From an uncultured Opitutaceae bacterium (GTDB taxonomy: Bacteria; Verrucomicrobiota; Verrucomicrobiia; Opitutales; Opitutaceae), in NCBI GenBank assembly GCA_937958045.1, contig CALFXL010000005.1, positions 160,197 to 224,196 on the forward strand: a DNA stretch of 64,000 bases. Reading direction: 5' to 3'. Below the pieces are notes generated by a model. The model saw nothing but the letters and a program-made list of their open reading frames with translations, was not told the origin of the DNA and ran no database searches. Positions 52,801-61,850 of the stretch are shown one piece after another (the first letter of the stretch is position 1; every line of letters begins with the position of its first letter). A program made the translations under genes and the position numbers.

Positions 52801-53529
52801 TTGAATTCGTCGCCCGCCGATCTTCCCGCTTCCGCGCCCGCCCCTCGCCCCGTCGTCCACGCCATCACCGGCTGGCGGCGCGCTTTGCTGGTTCCTTTCG
52901 GTTGGCTCCTGCGCGCGTGGGGCGCGAGTCTCCGCTTCGAACTTTCCTCCGAAAGCCGCCGCGCGTTGGAAAAAATCGATGAGCCGGTCGCGTTTGTGCT
53001 GTGGCATAATCGCCTCTTCATCGCATCCGAAGTTTTCCGCCGTTATCGCCAAGGGCGCACGTTGTTCGGCCTCGTCAGCGCGAGCAAAGACGGCGCCTGG
53101 CTCTCGGCATTTTTTTCGTTGGTCGGTATGAACACCGTGCGCGGCTCAAGCAGCAAACTCGGTCGCGAAGCCGTCACCGCCCTCGTGGATGTCATGCGCG
53201 CCGGGAACGATATCGGCATCACGCCCGATGGCCCGCGCGGGCCGCTCTACGATTTCAAAGCCGGCGGTTTGATCGTCGCCCGCCGCGTGCATGCGCCGAT
53301 CATCCTCCTCGGGGCCGCGTTCGATTCCGCGTGGCAGCTCCGCAGTTGGGATCGCTTTTATCTGCCCAAACCTTTTTCGCGCGTCCGGCTCTTCAGCCGC
53401 GTCATCAAACCCGCTGCGCTTCAAGATCGCGACGAGGCTGCCGAAAAACTCCGCCAGCAGCTCCTCGCGATGAGCCCCGATCTGCTTTCCGCCAACGCTC
53501 GCGACTCCGAACGCGCGGTCGTGGTGTAA
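52801..53529 (+). CDS. DUF374 lysophospholipid/lipid A acyltransferase-like protein
   Basis: A 242-residue protein of the DUF374 family, related to LPLAT acyltransferases. Typical segments are EPVAFVLWHNRLFIASEVFR with the His of the HxxxxD-type motif, LVSASKDGAWLSAFFSLVGM, VRGSSSKLGREAVTALVDVM and GITPDGPRGPLYDFKAGGLI. It may add an acyl chain to a lipid A or phospholipid precursor at the inner membrane. The TTG at 52801 is taken as the start because the upstream in-frame ATG at 52666 would overlap the divergent gene and precede non-conserved sequence. Confidence 0.85.
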   Translation: MNSSPADLPASAPAPRPVVHAITGWRRALLVPFGWLLRAWGASLRFELSSESRRALEKIDEPVAFVLWHNRLFIASEVFRRYRQGRTLFGLVSASKDGAWLSAFFSLVGMNTVRGSSSKLGREAVTALVDVMRAGNDIGITPDGPRGPLYDFKAGGLIVARRVHAPIILLGAAFDSAWQLRSWDRFYLPKPFSRVRLFSRVIKPAALQDRDEAAEKLRQQLLAMSPDLLSANARDSERAVVV

Positions 53530-53713
53530 ATGCGTCGGCTATTTATTAGAAACACTTGTCGGTCTTCGACGCGTGCGCGCCAACGAATCCGACGGCGTAA
53601 ACGGCAGGGACAATGCACCGCGTTGTCCGCGTCTGCGCCGTCGCGTTTGCCGACAGATGACGGCGGTCGCAGGCGCAACCGCCCTACCTGATGACCCGCG
53701 TGCGCCGATCGCG

Positions 53714-54127
53714 TTAGAACGTCGGCTTGATGACGAGCTTCTCGCCCGGCTGCACGACATAGTCGTCGCCCGCCGACCACGAGAGATCGTTGACGAGTAC
53801 TTTGAACAACACCGGCGAGGTCACTTCGCCGAGCGTGATCGTCCACTGGTCGTCGGCGACACACTCCATGCGCACGCCTTTTTCCCAGCTCAGGCCGGGA
53901 CCATCGCCGCGCAGCCACAGCGAATTGCCGAAGCCGATATCGATCACCGCGGTGATCGTTGTCGGCGCCGGCGGCGTGGTCTTCACGGCAGGAGCGGCGA
54001 CCGGTTCCGGCGAAGCCGCCTGCGAGCTCTTGGCCGCCTTTGATTTGGCGGGACTTTTGACTTTTTCCGGACTGCGCGCCGGCTTCGCTGGGGTAGTCTT
54101 GGTCTTCGAGGCAGTGGCTTTTTTCAT
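53714..54127 (-). CDS. Protein with Lys/Ala/Pro-rich tail and C-terminal beta domain
   Basis: A 137-residue protein in two parts. The first 65 or so residues are low-complexity, rich in Lys, Ala, Pro, Ser and Thr (TASKTKTTPAKPARSPEKVK), like histone H1-type tails. The remaining 70 residues form a compact domain (GNSLWLRGDGPGLSWEKGVR, then FKVLVNDLSWSAGDDYVVQP) that resembles starch-binding or CBM-type Ig folds. A GGAGGA eight bases before the ATG at 54127 decides the start. The function is unknown; nucleic-acid or polysaccharide binding is conceivable. Confidence 0.78.
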   Translation of the reverse strand: MKKATASKTKTTPAKPARSPEKVKSPAKSKAAKSSQAASPEPVAAPAVKTTPPAPTTITAVIDIGFGNSLWLRGDGPGLSWEKGVRMECVADDQWTITLGEVTSPVLFKVLVNDLSWSAGDDYVVQPGEKLVIKPTF

Positions 54128-54324
54128 GTGATAAATCCTCCGTGGAACCGTCTTGAAAACGGCATCTTCCAACGCGAATCACCACCCGCAATAGCAAATT
54201 GAAGGCCACTCACGCGCTCCGTGCGTTTTTTGCGCAGCTGTCACATAAATCGCGATCCATGCACTTCGTTGAAAAATGGTATTTACTCGCGCGCAGGCAT
54301 GTCCCAAAACCACCGACCCTGCAC

Positions 54325-54400
54325 GGGGCAGTAGCTCAGTTGATAGAGCGCGTCGTTCGCAACGACGAGGTCGCCGGTTTGATCCCGGTCTGCTCCACCA
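54325..54400 (+). tRNA. tRNA-Ala (anticodon CGC)
   Basis: A 76-base gene with encoded CCA. The acceptor stem GGGGCAG/CTGCTCC contains the G3-U70 pair that is the Ala identity element. The anticodon arm GTCGTTCGCAACGAC has anticodon CGC for codon GCG. The D-loop reads AGTTGATAGA, with A instead of the second conserved G (position 19). The T-loop reads TTTGATC, with U instead of C56. The two changes restore a 19-56 pair as A-U. Confidence 0.95.
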
Positions 54401-54695
54401 ATCTTCCGGAGAGGCATGCGCGAGAGGGAAACGCCGCCGGATCTTCACGAGTTTCACCACAACTCACTTCGTTTGCATCCGCGCAGCGATTCACCGCGCA
54501 TCATTACCGATCACCTGAGATAGAAATTCATGCGCCTTCTTGTCCGCCTCACGCCGTCTTCCGTCATCAGTGTTCTTCAGTGTGCATAACCACGACAACC
54601 CGCCAAATCCCTCGCAGCGCACACGCATATAGCCCTCGCCGCGAAACGTTTTCTTGCGCGATAAGCGCGGGCGTGTACCAGCAACGCCTTCAATC
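54401..54695. other. Intergenic region upstream of the polysaccharide cluster
   Basis: About 295 bp between tRNA-Ala and the Wzm gene. No frame with coding character is seen. It should contain the promoter of the cluster, but no clear boxes or hairpins are visible. No repeat of the tRNA 3' end was noticed within it. Confidence 0.4.
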
Positions 54696-55520
54696 ATGCT
54701 TCGTCGTCTGGCCCCATTCCTAGCCGACCTCTGGCAACACCGGGAGCTGCTGTGGCAATTCACCCAGCGCAATGTCGAACTGCGACACAAAGGCAGCCAC
54801 CTCGGCCTCCTCTGGTCCTTCGCCAGCCCGCTGTTGATGCTGGGTCTCTACGTCTTTGTCTTCGGCTTCATTTTCGGCGGCAGCTTCGGCGTTCTTCCGC
54901 ACGAGACGCGCACCGACTACGGTCTCGGGATATTTTTTGGCCTCAGCCTTTTTCACTTCGCCTCAGAAGTCCTCGCCGTTTCTCCAACCCTGATCGTTTC
55001 CAATCCCAACTTCATCAAGAAAGTCGTCTTCCCCGTAGAGATTCTCCCCGCCGCCGCTGTCAGCGCGGCCACTTTCCACCTCTTGGTTTCACTCGGCCTT
55101 GTACTGGCGGGCGCAGCATTGTTCGGACAGGGATTGGATTTCGGCGTCCTATGGCTGCCCGTCGCCGTGATCCCACTACTCTGCGCAGGGCTGGGCATCT
55201 CATGGTTATGCTCGGCGCTGGGCGTCTTCTTCCGGGACATCAGTCAGATCATCCAATTTCTCATCGCAGTGCTCATGTTCACCAGCGCGGTTTTTTATCC
55301 CGCCATCCGGATCGTGGAAAAAGCGCCTCCGTTTGTGTGGAGCATCCTTCAATTCAACCCACTCCTGCTCTCCATCGAAATCGCGCGCGACGGCGTGCTC
55401 TGGCAACGCACTCCGAACCTCTACCACGTCGCCTACCTGTGGATCGTCAGCATCGTCATCTGCTGGCTCGGTCATGCTGCTTTCAAAAAAATGAAGCCCG
55501 CCTTCGCCGACGTGCTTTAA
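54696..55520 (+). CDS. wzm: Polysaccharide ABC exporter permease (Wzm/ABC-2 type)
   Basis: A 274-residue ABC-2 permease with six helices. The N-terminal amphipathic part RELLWQFTQRNVELRHKGSH leads to LGLLWSFASPLLMLGLYVFV, characteristic of Wzm and TagG proteins. Other segments are SPTLIVSNPNFIKKVVFPVE and FFRDISQIIQFLIAVLMFTS. It exports a lipid-linked O-antigen or similar glycan across the inner membrane. The ATG at 54696 is preferred to the in-frame start at 54654. It lies three bases before the Wzt gene. Confidence 0.92.
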   Translation: MLRRLAPFLADLWQHRELLWQFTQRNVELRHKGSHLGLLWSFASPLLMLGLYVFVFGFIFGGSFGVLPHETRTDYGLGIFFGLSLFHFASEVLAVSPTLIVSNPNFIKKVVFPVEILPAAAVSAATFHLLVSLGLVLAGAALFGQGLDFGVLWLPVAVIPLLCAGLGISWLCSALGVFFRDISQIIQFLIAVLMFTSAVFYPAIRIVEKAPPFVWSILQFNPLLLSIEIARDGVLWQRTPNLYHVAYLWIVSIVICWLGHAAFKKMKPAFADVL

Positions 55521-55523
55521 CCT

Positions 55524-56936
55524 ATGAGTGAAGAGATCGCCATTTCAGTTCAGGGTGTCAGCAAAGCCTACCGCATCTGGGAATCCCCCGCCGGCCGCCT
55601 CACCTCGCCTATTTTCCAGAAAGCCGCCGGCCTGTTTCCGGCAGGCTCATCGATAGCCCAGTCCCTCGAAAATCGCGCCGCTAAAAACTACCGCGACTTC
55701 TGGGCACTCAAAGACATCTCCTTCGAGGTTAAAAAAGGAGAAAGTGTTGGTATCATCGGCCGCAACGGCTCCGGCAAAAGCACCATCCTCCAGATCATCG
55801 CCGGCACCCTCCAACCCACGAGCGGCACGGTGAAGGTCAACGGCCGCGTCGCCGCGCTGCTGGAACTCGGCAGCGGGTTTAATCCCGAATTCACCGGCCG
55901 CGAAAACGTCTACCTCAACGCCGCCGTCCTCGGCCTTTCGAAACACGAAGTGGACGCCAAATTCGACGCCATTGCTGCCTTCGCCGACATCGGTGACTTC
56001 ATCGATCAGCCGGTGAAAACCTACTCCAGCGGCATGATGGTCCGCTTGGCGTTCGCGGTACAAATTCAGCTTGATCCCGAGATATTGATAGTGGACGAGG
56101 CTCTCGCCGTCGGCGACGAACCATTCCAACGGAAATGCTTCAATCAGATCACCCTGATGAAAGAGCGGGGCGTCTCGATCCTCTTCGTCTCCCATTCGGC
56201 AGCAACTGTCATCGAACTCTGCGAACGAGCAGTCCTGCTCGACCGGGGCGAACAGTTGCTAACCGCGAGGCCAAAACTCGCAGTTCAGCACTACCACCAA
56301 CTCTGCTACGCCAACGCAGAGAATTTCGCACTAATCCGCGGCGAAATCGCGAAACTAGGCGCCTCCCAGACAAGCGAACAGCAGAGCACGTCAATCCCAT
56401 CTAGAGATAGCACGCCCCCACCCCGTGAAAGCGCCCCCCGAGACGCCTACTATCTTGAGTCGATGGTTCCATCTAGTCGGAGCGAAATGAAAAGCCGGGG
56501 CGCACTGATCAGAAACGCTTACATTCTGACTGAAGACTACAAACCTGTAAACGTACTGGTAAAGGGACATGAGTATTGGCTTAGATGGCACGTTTATTTT
56601 TCTGAAACGAGATACCGGGTGCGCTTCGGATGGACCGTCAAGACCATGACGGGAATCGTGATTTCAGGATCAGCCACCCACATCGTCGGAGATGGCTTTG
56701 AGGTAATCCATGCCGGTCAAAACCTAGAAATTTCGTTCAAATTCAGAGGGATCTTCAACTATGGCACCTACTTCTTGGACCTAAATGCCAGGGCTGAATT
56801 GGGAGAACCTGAAGTTCTCGTTCACTCGATTACCGATGCTTTGATGTTCAAGATGCAACCAACCCCACACGATCACAGAAATGGATACATGGACTGCAGT
56901 ATCGAACCTGTATGGAGCGTCTCATATTTAGCCTAG
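55524..56936 (+). CDS. wzt: Polysaccharide ABC exporter ATPase with C-terminal glycan-binding domain (Wzt)
   Basis: A 470-residue protein. The ATPase half (about 1-255) has Walker A GIIGRNGSGKST (near 76-87), the signature YSSGMMVRLAF (near 167) and Walker B ILIVDEALAVGD (near 188). GFNPEFTGRENVYLNAAVLG is diagnostic for the Wzt/TagH group. A linker rich in Ser, Thr and Pro (about 275-315) precedes a C-terminal domain of about 150 residues like Wzt-C. In E. coli O8/O9a that domain recognises the modified chain end before export. From about 56400 the DNA is visibly more AT-rich, so the C-terminal half may have a separate origin. Confidence 0.92.
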   Translation: MSEEIAISVQGVSKAYRIWESPAGRLTSPIFQKAAGLFPAGSSIAQSLENRAAKNYRDFWALKDISFEVKKGESVGIIGRNGSGKSTILQIIAGTLQPTSGTVKVNGRVAALLELGSGFNPEFTGRENVYLNAAVLGLSKHEVDAKFDAIAAFADIGDFIDQPVKTYSSGMMVRLAFAVQIQLDPEILIVDEALAVGDEPFQRKCFNQITLMKERGVSILFVSHSAATVIELCERAVLLDRGEQLLTARPKLAVQHYHQLCYANAENFALIRGEIAKLGASQTSEQQSTSIPSRDSTPPPRESAPRDAYYLESMVPSSRSEMKSRGALIRNAYILTEDYKPVNVLVKGHEYWLRWHVYFSETRYRVRFGWTVKTMTGIVISGSATHIVGDGFEVIHAGQNLEISFKFRGIFNYGTYFLDLNARAELGEPEVLVHSITDALMFKMQPTPHDHRNGYMDCSIEPVWSVSYLA

Positions 56937-56991
56937 CTGCATTTACACGATTTCATGCAGCTATCGCTCAATCACGAGGTCTAAGCCGATC

Positions 56992-59061
56992 ATGATATCC
57001 GATTCTGGACAAAACCTCACATTCCTGCTTTCGCTTCCGCGCTCCGGATCGACTCTGCTCAGCGTACTACTTAATCAGTTGCCACAAATCTGCTGTCCAC
57101 CTGAGCCGTGGTTGGCGCTTAAAGCGGTAACATTAGCAACGCCCGGGCTCCCTTCCCAAGTGTGGGACGACTCGGTAGCAACGCAGGCAGTTCAGGAATT
57201 TTTCAGGCGAAAATTCCCACTGAAGCCAGTACGCTGTCTGCTTACTTGCGCATACAACGACAGACTCCAGAGCGAGAAGAAGACACTCTTCGTAGACAAG
57301 ACTCCCCGGTACTACCACATACTCGGCATCCTCGAAGAACTGTTCCCGCAAGCACGATTCATCTGGCTCCTGCGCCACCCGCTAGATGTCGCCGTTTCCT
57401 ATCGAGAAACCTGGGGACTTGGCGCCGATGAACTCACTGGCAAGAAATTCCAGTCGGCGTCGTACGATCTCCTTCAAGGGCTTCCGCTCCTTGCTGATTG
57501 GTTTTCCCAAACAGCACCCAATAAGCATGTCATCCGTTATGAAGATTTGGTTGCGGCACCCGACGAGACCATGCGAACACTCTCGGAATTTCTTCAGATA
57601 CCAAAACCCAGACTGCAAGTGAGTGATGCGCTCTCAAAACAGTCCCTCGAAAAATTTAAGGCCTCTTCCGTAGGCGACCCCAATATTCATGAGACTCGAT
57701 CCATTCACAATCATTCGGTTGGACGATGGAAATCCTCTCTAACAAACGACGAACTCTCCGCTTATCTAGAGGCTCTCGGATTGGAGATATTTGAACGACT
57801 CGGATACGCAGATGTCTCGGCGGAAGTTAAACGACGCCACCTCACAGTACCGGATGAAAAGAGCGCAACAGCTCTTCGAAGCGTACGCCTCGCCCAGACA
57901 TGGGATGAAAATGCAACCCTCAAAGCCCGCCTCGAAGCTAGCGAAGGACATGCCAGGACAATGCTTGAAACACTGCATCAGTTCGAGGCCAGTCATCGAG
58001 AACTTCAAAGACTATCAGAATATCAAGCGGCACAGTTAGAAACCGCCCAAGAGCAAGCCGCCTACATCAAATCCCTCGAAACCGAGCGGGATTCCTATCG
58101 CACCAACTATACGCGTGTGGTCTCCGAATCTGAGCGCCATCTGGCATCTCTTGCCGAGCAGGCATCATTCATCGCGCAACTTCAGTCCAGCCTTGCTGAA
58201 AAAGATCAAGCCCTCACGCACCTCCATCAACAGATGGATGAGAAATCCGCATACATCGCATCCCTTGCCGCCGAACGCGACGCGCTGCGCCAGGATAATG
58301 AGCGCATACTCGCCGAATCCAGGCGCCATTTGGACTCGCTTGCCGAACAGGACCGCTTCATCTCACAGCTCAAAAAACAGCGCGCCGATCTGGAAGTGTT
58401 TGTCGCGTCCTTACGCGATCAACTCGACACACTTGGCCGCACAACTGTCGAGCAGGCTGCTTACATTGACACGCTCAAAGCCGAATGCGAACAGTCCAAG
58501 AGGGAGCATGCCTCAACTCTTTCGCAGCTGGCGGCGGAGCCGCGCACATCCACCGAGGTGATACAGAAACAAACCTCCTACATTGCCTCCCTAGAGGCGG
58601 AGCGCGAACAGCTTCAACACGACAACACACGCATACTCGCCGAGTCGAAGCGGCATCAGGCATCACTCGCCGAGCAAGAGCACTTTATCGTGCAACTTAA
58701 ACAGCAAAACGCCAAATTGGTTGCTGAGACCGAATCTCTGCGCGCTCAGCTTGACAAGCTCAGCCACACAGTCGTCGAACAGACCTCCTGCATCGACGCG
58801 CTCAAAGCTGAATGCGCGCTAACGAAACGAGAGTATGCCAGCCTCGAGCAGCAGCTGGCCGCGGATAAAGCCCAAGCCGCTTCCGAATACGAAAAGCTGC
58901 AGGCTCGCCTCGAAAAGGCATCCGCGCACGCCATCGCACAAGAACAAGACATCGCCCTGCTAAAAAAAATGCATGCACGGCAGGCTTCACATACGCGATA
59001 TTTGATCGATACTCTTTCTCCCCAGCACACCAGCCATCCGCCTCCCCGCGCTTCCAGCTAA
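56992..59061 (+). CDS. Sulfotransferase fused to long repetitive coiled coil
   Basis: A 689-residue two-part protein. The N-terminal 280 residues form a PAPS-dependent sulfotransferase: LSLPRSGSTLLSVLLNQL (5'-phosphosulfate loop, PRSGST at 16-21) and IWLLRHPLDVAVSYRETWG (3'-phosphate site, 128-136), with HNHSVGRWKSSL near 240. Residues about 300-670 are nearly all coiled coil, with three related blocks starting at Tyr358 (AYIKSLETER), Tyr421 (AYIASLAAER) and Tyr530 (SYIASLEAER). The last two are 109 residues apart. It probably sulfates the exported glycan. The coiled coil may measure chain length or assemble a complex, as in WbdD of E. coli O9a, which is an analogy only. Confidence 0.88.
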   Translation: MISDSGQNLTFLLSLPRSGSTLLSVLLNQLPQICCPPEPWLALKAVTLATPGLPSQVWDDSVATQAVQEFFRRKFPLKPVRCLLTCAYNDRLQSEKKTLFVDKTPRYYHILGILEELFPQARFIWLLRHPLDVAVSYRETWGLGADELTGKKFQSASYDLLQGLPLLADWFSQTAPNKHVIRYEDLVAAPDETMRTLSEFLQIPKPRLQVSDALSKQSLEKFKASSVGDPNIHETRSIHNHSVGRWKSSLTNDELSAYLEALGLEIFERLGYADVSAEVKRRHLTVPDEKSATALRSVRLAQTWDENATLKARLEASEGHARTMLETLHQFEASHRELQRLSEYQAAQLETAQEQAAYIKSLETERDSYRTNYTRVVSESERHLASLAEQASFIAQLQSSLAEKDQALTHLHQQMDEKSAYIASLAAERDALRQDNERILAESRRHLDSLAEQDRFISQLKKQRADLEVFVASLRDQLDTLGRTTVEQAAYIDTLKAECEQSKREHASTLSQLAAEPRTSTEVIQKQTSYIASLEAEREQLQHDNTRILAESKRHQASLAEQEHFIVQLKQQNAKLVAETESLRAQLDKLSHTVVEQTSCIDALKAECALTKREYASLEQQLAADKAQAASEYEKLQARLEKASAHAIAQEQDIALLKKMHARQASHTRYLIDTLSPQHTSHPPPRASS

Positions 59062-59073
59062 CTAACGTTCATT

Positions 59074-59754
59074 ATGGATATCCATACCGCCGACAGCCCC
59101 CGCAGCGACGCCGCATTGGAAAATCTTCTTGAAACCAAGGATCAAGAAATCGCCCGAATCCTCGCCGTTCTGCGTGAGCAGTCAGCAGCGTTGGACAAGC
59201 TCAAGACCAGCCACGCCACGACGGTCGCTCAAGCTCAGGAAACCAAGAACAGACTTGAGCAACAACTAGCCCATATGGCGGCCGAGGCCGATAAGGCACA
59301 TGCCCTAGCCCACACCCATCAACAAGAAGCCAGTCGGCTCCTAGCGATCCAGACAAACATTGAAGAGCGATATGAACACGTGGTCGAAGGGCTCGACTCA
59401 CTGCGTAAGCAAAATGCAGACGGGCACGACGCACTCCGATCAACCATCACCGACAGTTTCGCATCCACGCACGCCGAGATCGCTGACGCAAAAGCGGTAA
59501 TACACACGCTTACCTCAACCCTCGCCGAGCGTATCCGCGCGTTGGAGCAACTTATACAAGGACAGATCCAATCCTTAGACCGCTCCGTCGAGAAAACAGC
59601 TCAGCTGGCCACCATGATAGAGCAGTATCAACATCAGCAAATACGACATCTCGACGCGATCTTCGACCAATTCGCTGGTTTGCTCCGCTCACGTTTCGTT
59701 CGTTGGCCTTTGATCGTCAAAACCTGGCTGACCTCCGCCCCGGGGAAGAAGTAA
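59074..59754 (+). CDS. Coiled-coil protein of the polysaccharide cluster
   Basis: A 226-residue, almost wholly helical protein. Long heptad-like stretches cover about 15-120 (LETKDQEIARILAVLREQSA) and 125-200. It has a more hydrophobic C-terminal segment (RSRFVRWPLIVKTWLTS) that could touch the membrane. It starts 12 bp after the sulfotransferase stop and resembles that protein's coiled-coil half in composition, so the two may interact. No enzymatic motif is seen. Confidence 0.75.
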   Translation: MDIHTADSPRSDAALENLLETKDQEIARILAVLREQSAALDKLKTSHATTVAQAQETKNRLEQQLAHMAAEADKAHALAHTHQQEASRLLAIQTNIEERYEHVVEGLDSLRKQNADGHDALRSTITDSFASTHAEIADAKAVIHTLTSTLAERIRALEQLIQGQIQSLDRSVEKTAQLATMIEQYQHQQIRHLDAIFDQFAGLLRSRFVRWPLIVKTWLTSAPGKK

Positions 59755-59806
59755 GCAGGGCCTCTGCCCGCTCGCTCCCCACGTCCGCTTCCAGCCTGAT
59801 CGCTTC

Positions 59807-61807
59807 ATGTCCGCAGCCTACGACCTGCTCATCACCGCCAACGAAACGAACCACCACCACGGTGTCGGAATATTTTTGCAACGTCTCTTCGGCGACGGGA
59901 AAGGCTTCATCTGCCTCCGTTCGACTACGATGTACGGCGGCCAGGAATCATTCGGTGACGAACACTTGGAACTGAAATCGCGGTTCATGCATACGGCGGA
60001 AACCGAGAGCCGCCTACAAGCCATTCTAGCTGGTCGCACCATCCGACGCATTCTTTGCGTCCCCTATTACCGCTCCGAATTTGTCCATGCCATCGCTGCA
60101 AAAAGGCTTACAGGCGCCCCTCTGTGCACCTACATCATGGACGACCAGAACATATTTGCTCGGCATGTGGCTGATCACTGGGTCGCAGAACTCCTGAAAA
60201 CATCCGACCTCTGCTTGGGGATCTCCCCTGAACTCTGCGCCGCCTACAGCCACAAATTCGGCCGTACTGTTCATCTTCTCCCCCCTGTACTGGAAAAACA
60301 GGTGCCGCTCACACCTTGCTATTGGCGACCGGTCACAGGCGAACCGCTGCGCGCCGCCATGATCGGCAACATCTGGACCGCGAGCCGCTTTCAACAACTA
60401 CGTAAGCTCCTCCGCGATTCCGGGCTCCATATCGATTGGTACGGCAACGGTCCACAAGCCCCTTGGCTCCCGGATACACCCGAGGCATGGGAGTCCGACA
60501 ACATCCGCTGCTTGGGTCATCTCCCTGAGGACGATCTCGTCGCCTCTCTCGCTTCGTACCCGTTTATCATCGTCCCGTCCGGTAGCCTCGACAAAGACGA
60601 TGACAACATCGCCTTCTCCCGCCTCAGCCTACCCTCACGGCTTCTTTTCTTACATGGCCGCACCGACACTCCCATACTCGTTCTCGGCAGCCCGGAAACT
60701 GCCGCCGGTCGCTTCGTCACTGTATTGAAAACTGGTCTTTGTGCGCGGTACGAACAATCCGACCTACGCAAAAAACTTAATGCGCTGACAAATCCCCAAG
60801 TCCACCGGGACATGCGGCGCAATATCCGCGCCGCCGCCGGCAAACTCAGCATGGATAACGCAGGCGATTGGATCTGGAAATCCCTTGCAGCGCGACAACC
60901 TGCGCCAGCGCCCTTCCACGACAGTCCTGGCTTTGCCAGCCTAGGTTCTCCCACTTGGGTCGACCAAATTGAACCCGCGCACCGCCGCAACCCGCATCCA
61001 AATCCCGATCCATCGGAAATATTTCAGGACGATCATTTCCGCGCTTTTGCCCACATACGAGCCAGTCATTGGAAGCTGCTTGCCGACAGCGGGCTGCCCA
61101 TTCTCGCTCCCGATAAAATCGAGATCACTCAGTTCCTCCAATGGGTCGTTTTTCACCTACTGAATCGCGCACTTCCTGCCGGAGGAAAAATCCTTTTCTT
61201 GGATCCGCACCCGCCGGTCTGGCTCGCTCGCTTGCCCGCCAACATCGTGTGCTACTCTCCCGCTGATATGGGTCGCTGGATCAAATCAGGCTTCGCTCTC
61301 TACGCCGTACCGATGCACCCGCTCGGCGTGGAAAAAGACGCAGTGCCCGCCGCACCCGATAAATTCGATGCCATCATCAGTGCCGGCTGGCTGAATCAGA
61401 TCACTACGCCGGTCGCCATGGACGAAATCGCCATGTTTCTTTCTGCCCGCACCGTCACTCATGGGCTCAACCTCCACGCCTATCCCGGCGTTTTGAACCG
61501 CGATTATTTCTGGACCGGGCCTGCCTACGAATATTTCCAGAAACGTTTTCATATTCAAAATTGGCCGACGATCGACGACATCCTGAATGATCAAGACCTA
61601 TACGCGATGAGCGAGGACGCCTACGACACCTACTGGCGCCCCTCGACTGGCAAACCGTACTCCGACTTTGGCCAAGCCATCGGGCTAACGCTGGCTTGGA
61701 GGAAGGTATCCCCTCGCAGCGCCTGGGGTCCCCTCGCCTCGCTCCGTCGCTGGTGGAACACCCTCCGTCCCTCAGTCGTAAGCGCGCCTGCGCCCCGTGT
61801 TTCATAA
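59807..61807 (+). CDS. Putative glycosyltransferase-methyltransferase-like fusion
   Basis: A 666-residue protein in two parts. About residues 1-380 look like a GT-B glycosyltransferase: YDLLITANETNHHHGVGIFL at the N-terminus, then AAMIGNIWTASRFQQLRKLL, HIDWYGNGPQAPWLPDTPEA and CLGHLPEDDLVASLASYPFI. About residues 410-640 resemble a degenerate class I SAM methyltransferase (PAGGKILFLDPHPPVWLARL, then DKFDAIISAGWLNQIT and TVTHGLNLHAYPGVLNRDYF). The SAM-binding glycine loop is not canonical, so methyltransferase activity is uncertain. It lies 52 bp after the coiled-coil gene. Confidence 0.72.
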   Translation: MSAAYDLLITANETNHHHGVGIFLQRLFGDGKGFICLRSTTMYGGQESFGDEHLELKSRFMHTAETESRLQAILAGRTIRRILCVPYYRSEFVHAIAAKRLTGAPLCTYIMDDQNIFARHVADHWVAELLKTSDLCLGISPELCAAYSHKFGRTVHLLPPVLEKQVPLTPCYWRPVTGEPLRAAMIGNIWTASRFQQLRKLLRDSGLHIDWYGNGPQAPWLPDTPEAWESDNIRCLGHLPEDDLVASLASYPFIIVPSGSLDKDDDNIAFSRLSLPSRLLFLHGRTDTPILVLGSPETAAGRFVTVLKTGLCARYEQSDLRKKLNALTNPQVHRDMRRNIRAAAGKLSMDNAGDWIWKSLAARQPAPAPFHDSPGFASLGSPTWVDQIEPAHRRNPHPNPDPSEIFQDDHFRAFAHIRASHWKLLADSGLPILAPDKIEITQFLQWVVFHLLNRALPAGGKILFLDPHPPVWLARLPANIVCYSPADMGRWIKSGFALYAVPMHPLGVEKDAVPAAPDKFDAIISAGWLNQITTPVAMDEIAMFLSARTVTHGLNLHAYPGVLNRDYFWTGPAYEYFQKRFHIQNWPTIDDILNDQDLYAMSEDAYDTYWRPSTGKPYSDFGQAIGLTLAWRKVSPRSAWGPLASLRRWWNTLRPSVVSAPAPRVS

Positions 61808-61850
61808 CTTGCCGAATCCCAATTGGTCTGATTTTGCCTAGCCCCTTCCA

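Noticed and set aside
53539..53760. Arg/Ser-rich short frame after the DUF374 gene
   Set aside because: Low-complexity shadow overlapping the end of the CBM-like gene in another frame.
54179..54460. 93-residue minus-strand frame across tRNA-Ala
   Set aside because: It covers a tRNA gene, is rich in Arg and Ser, and matches nothing.
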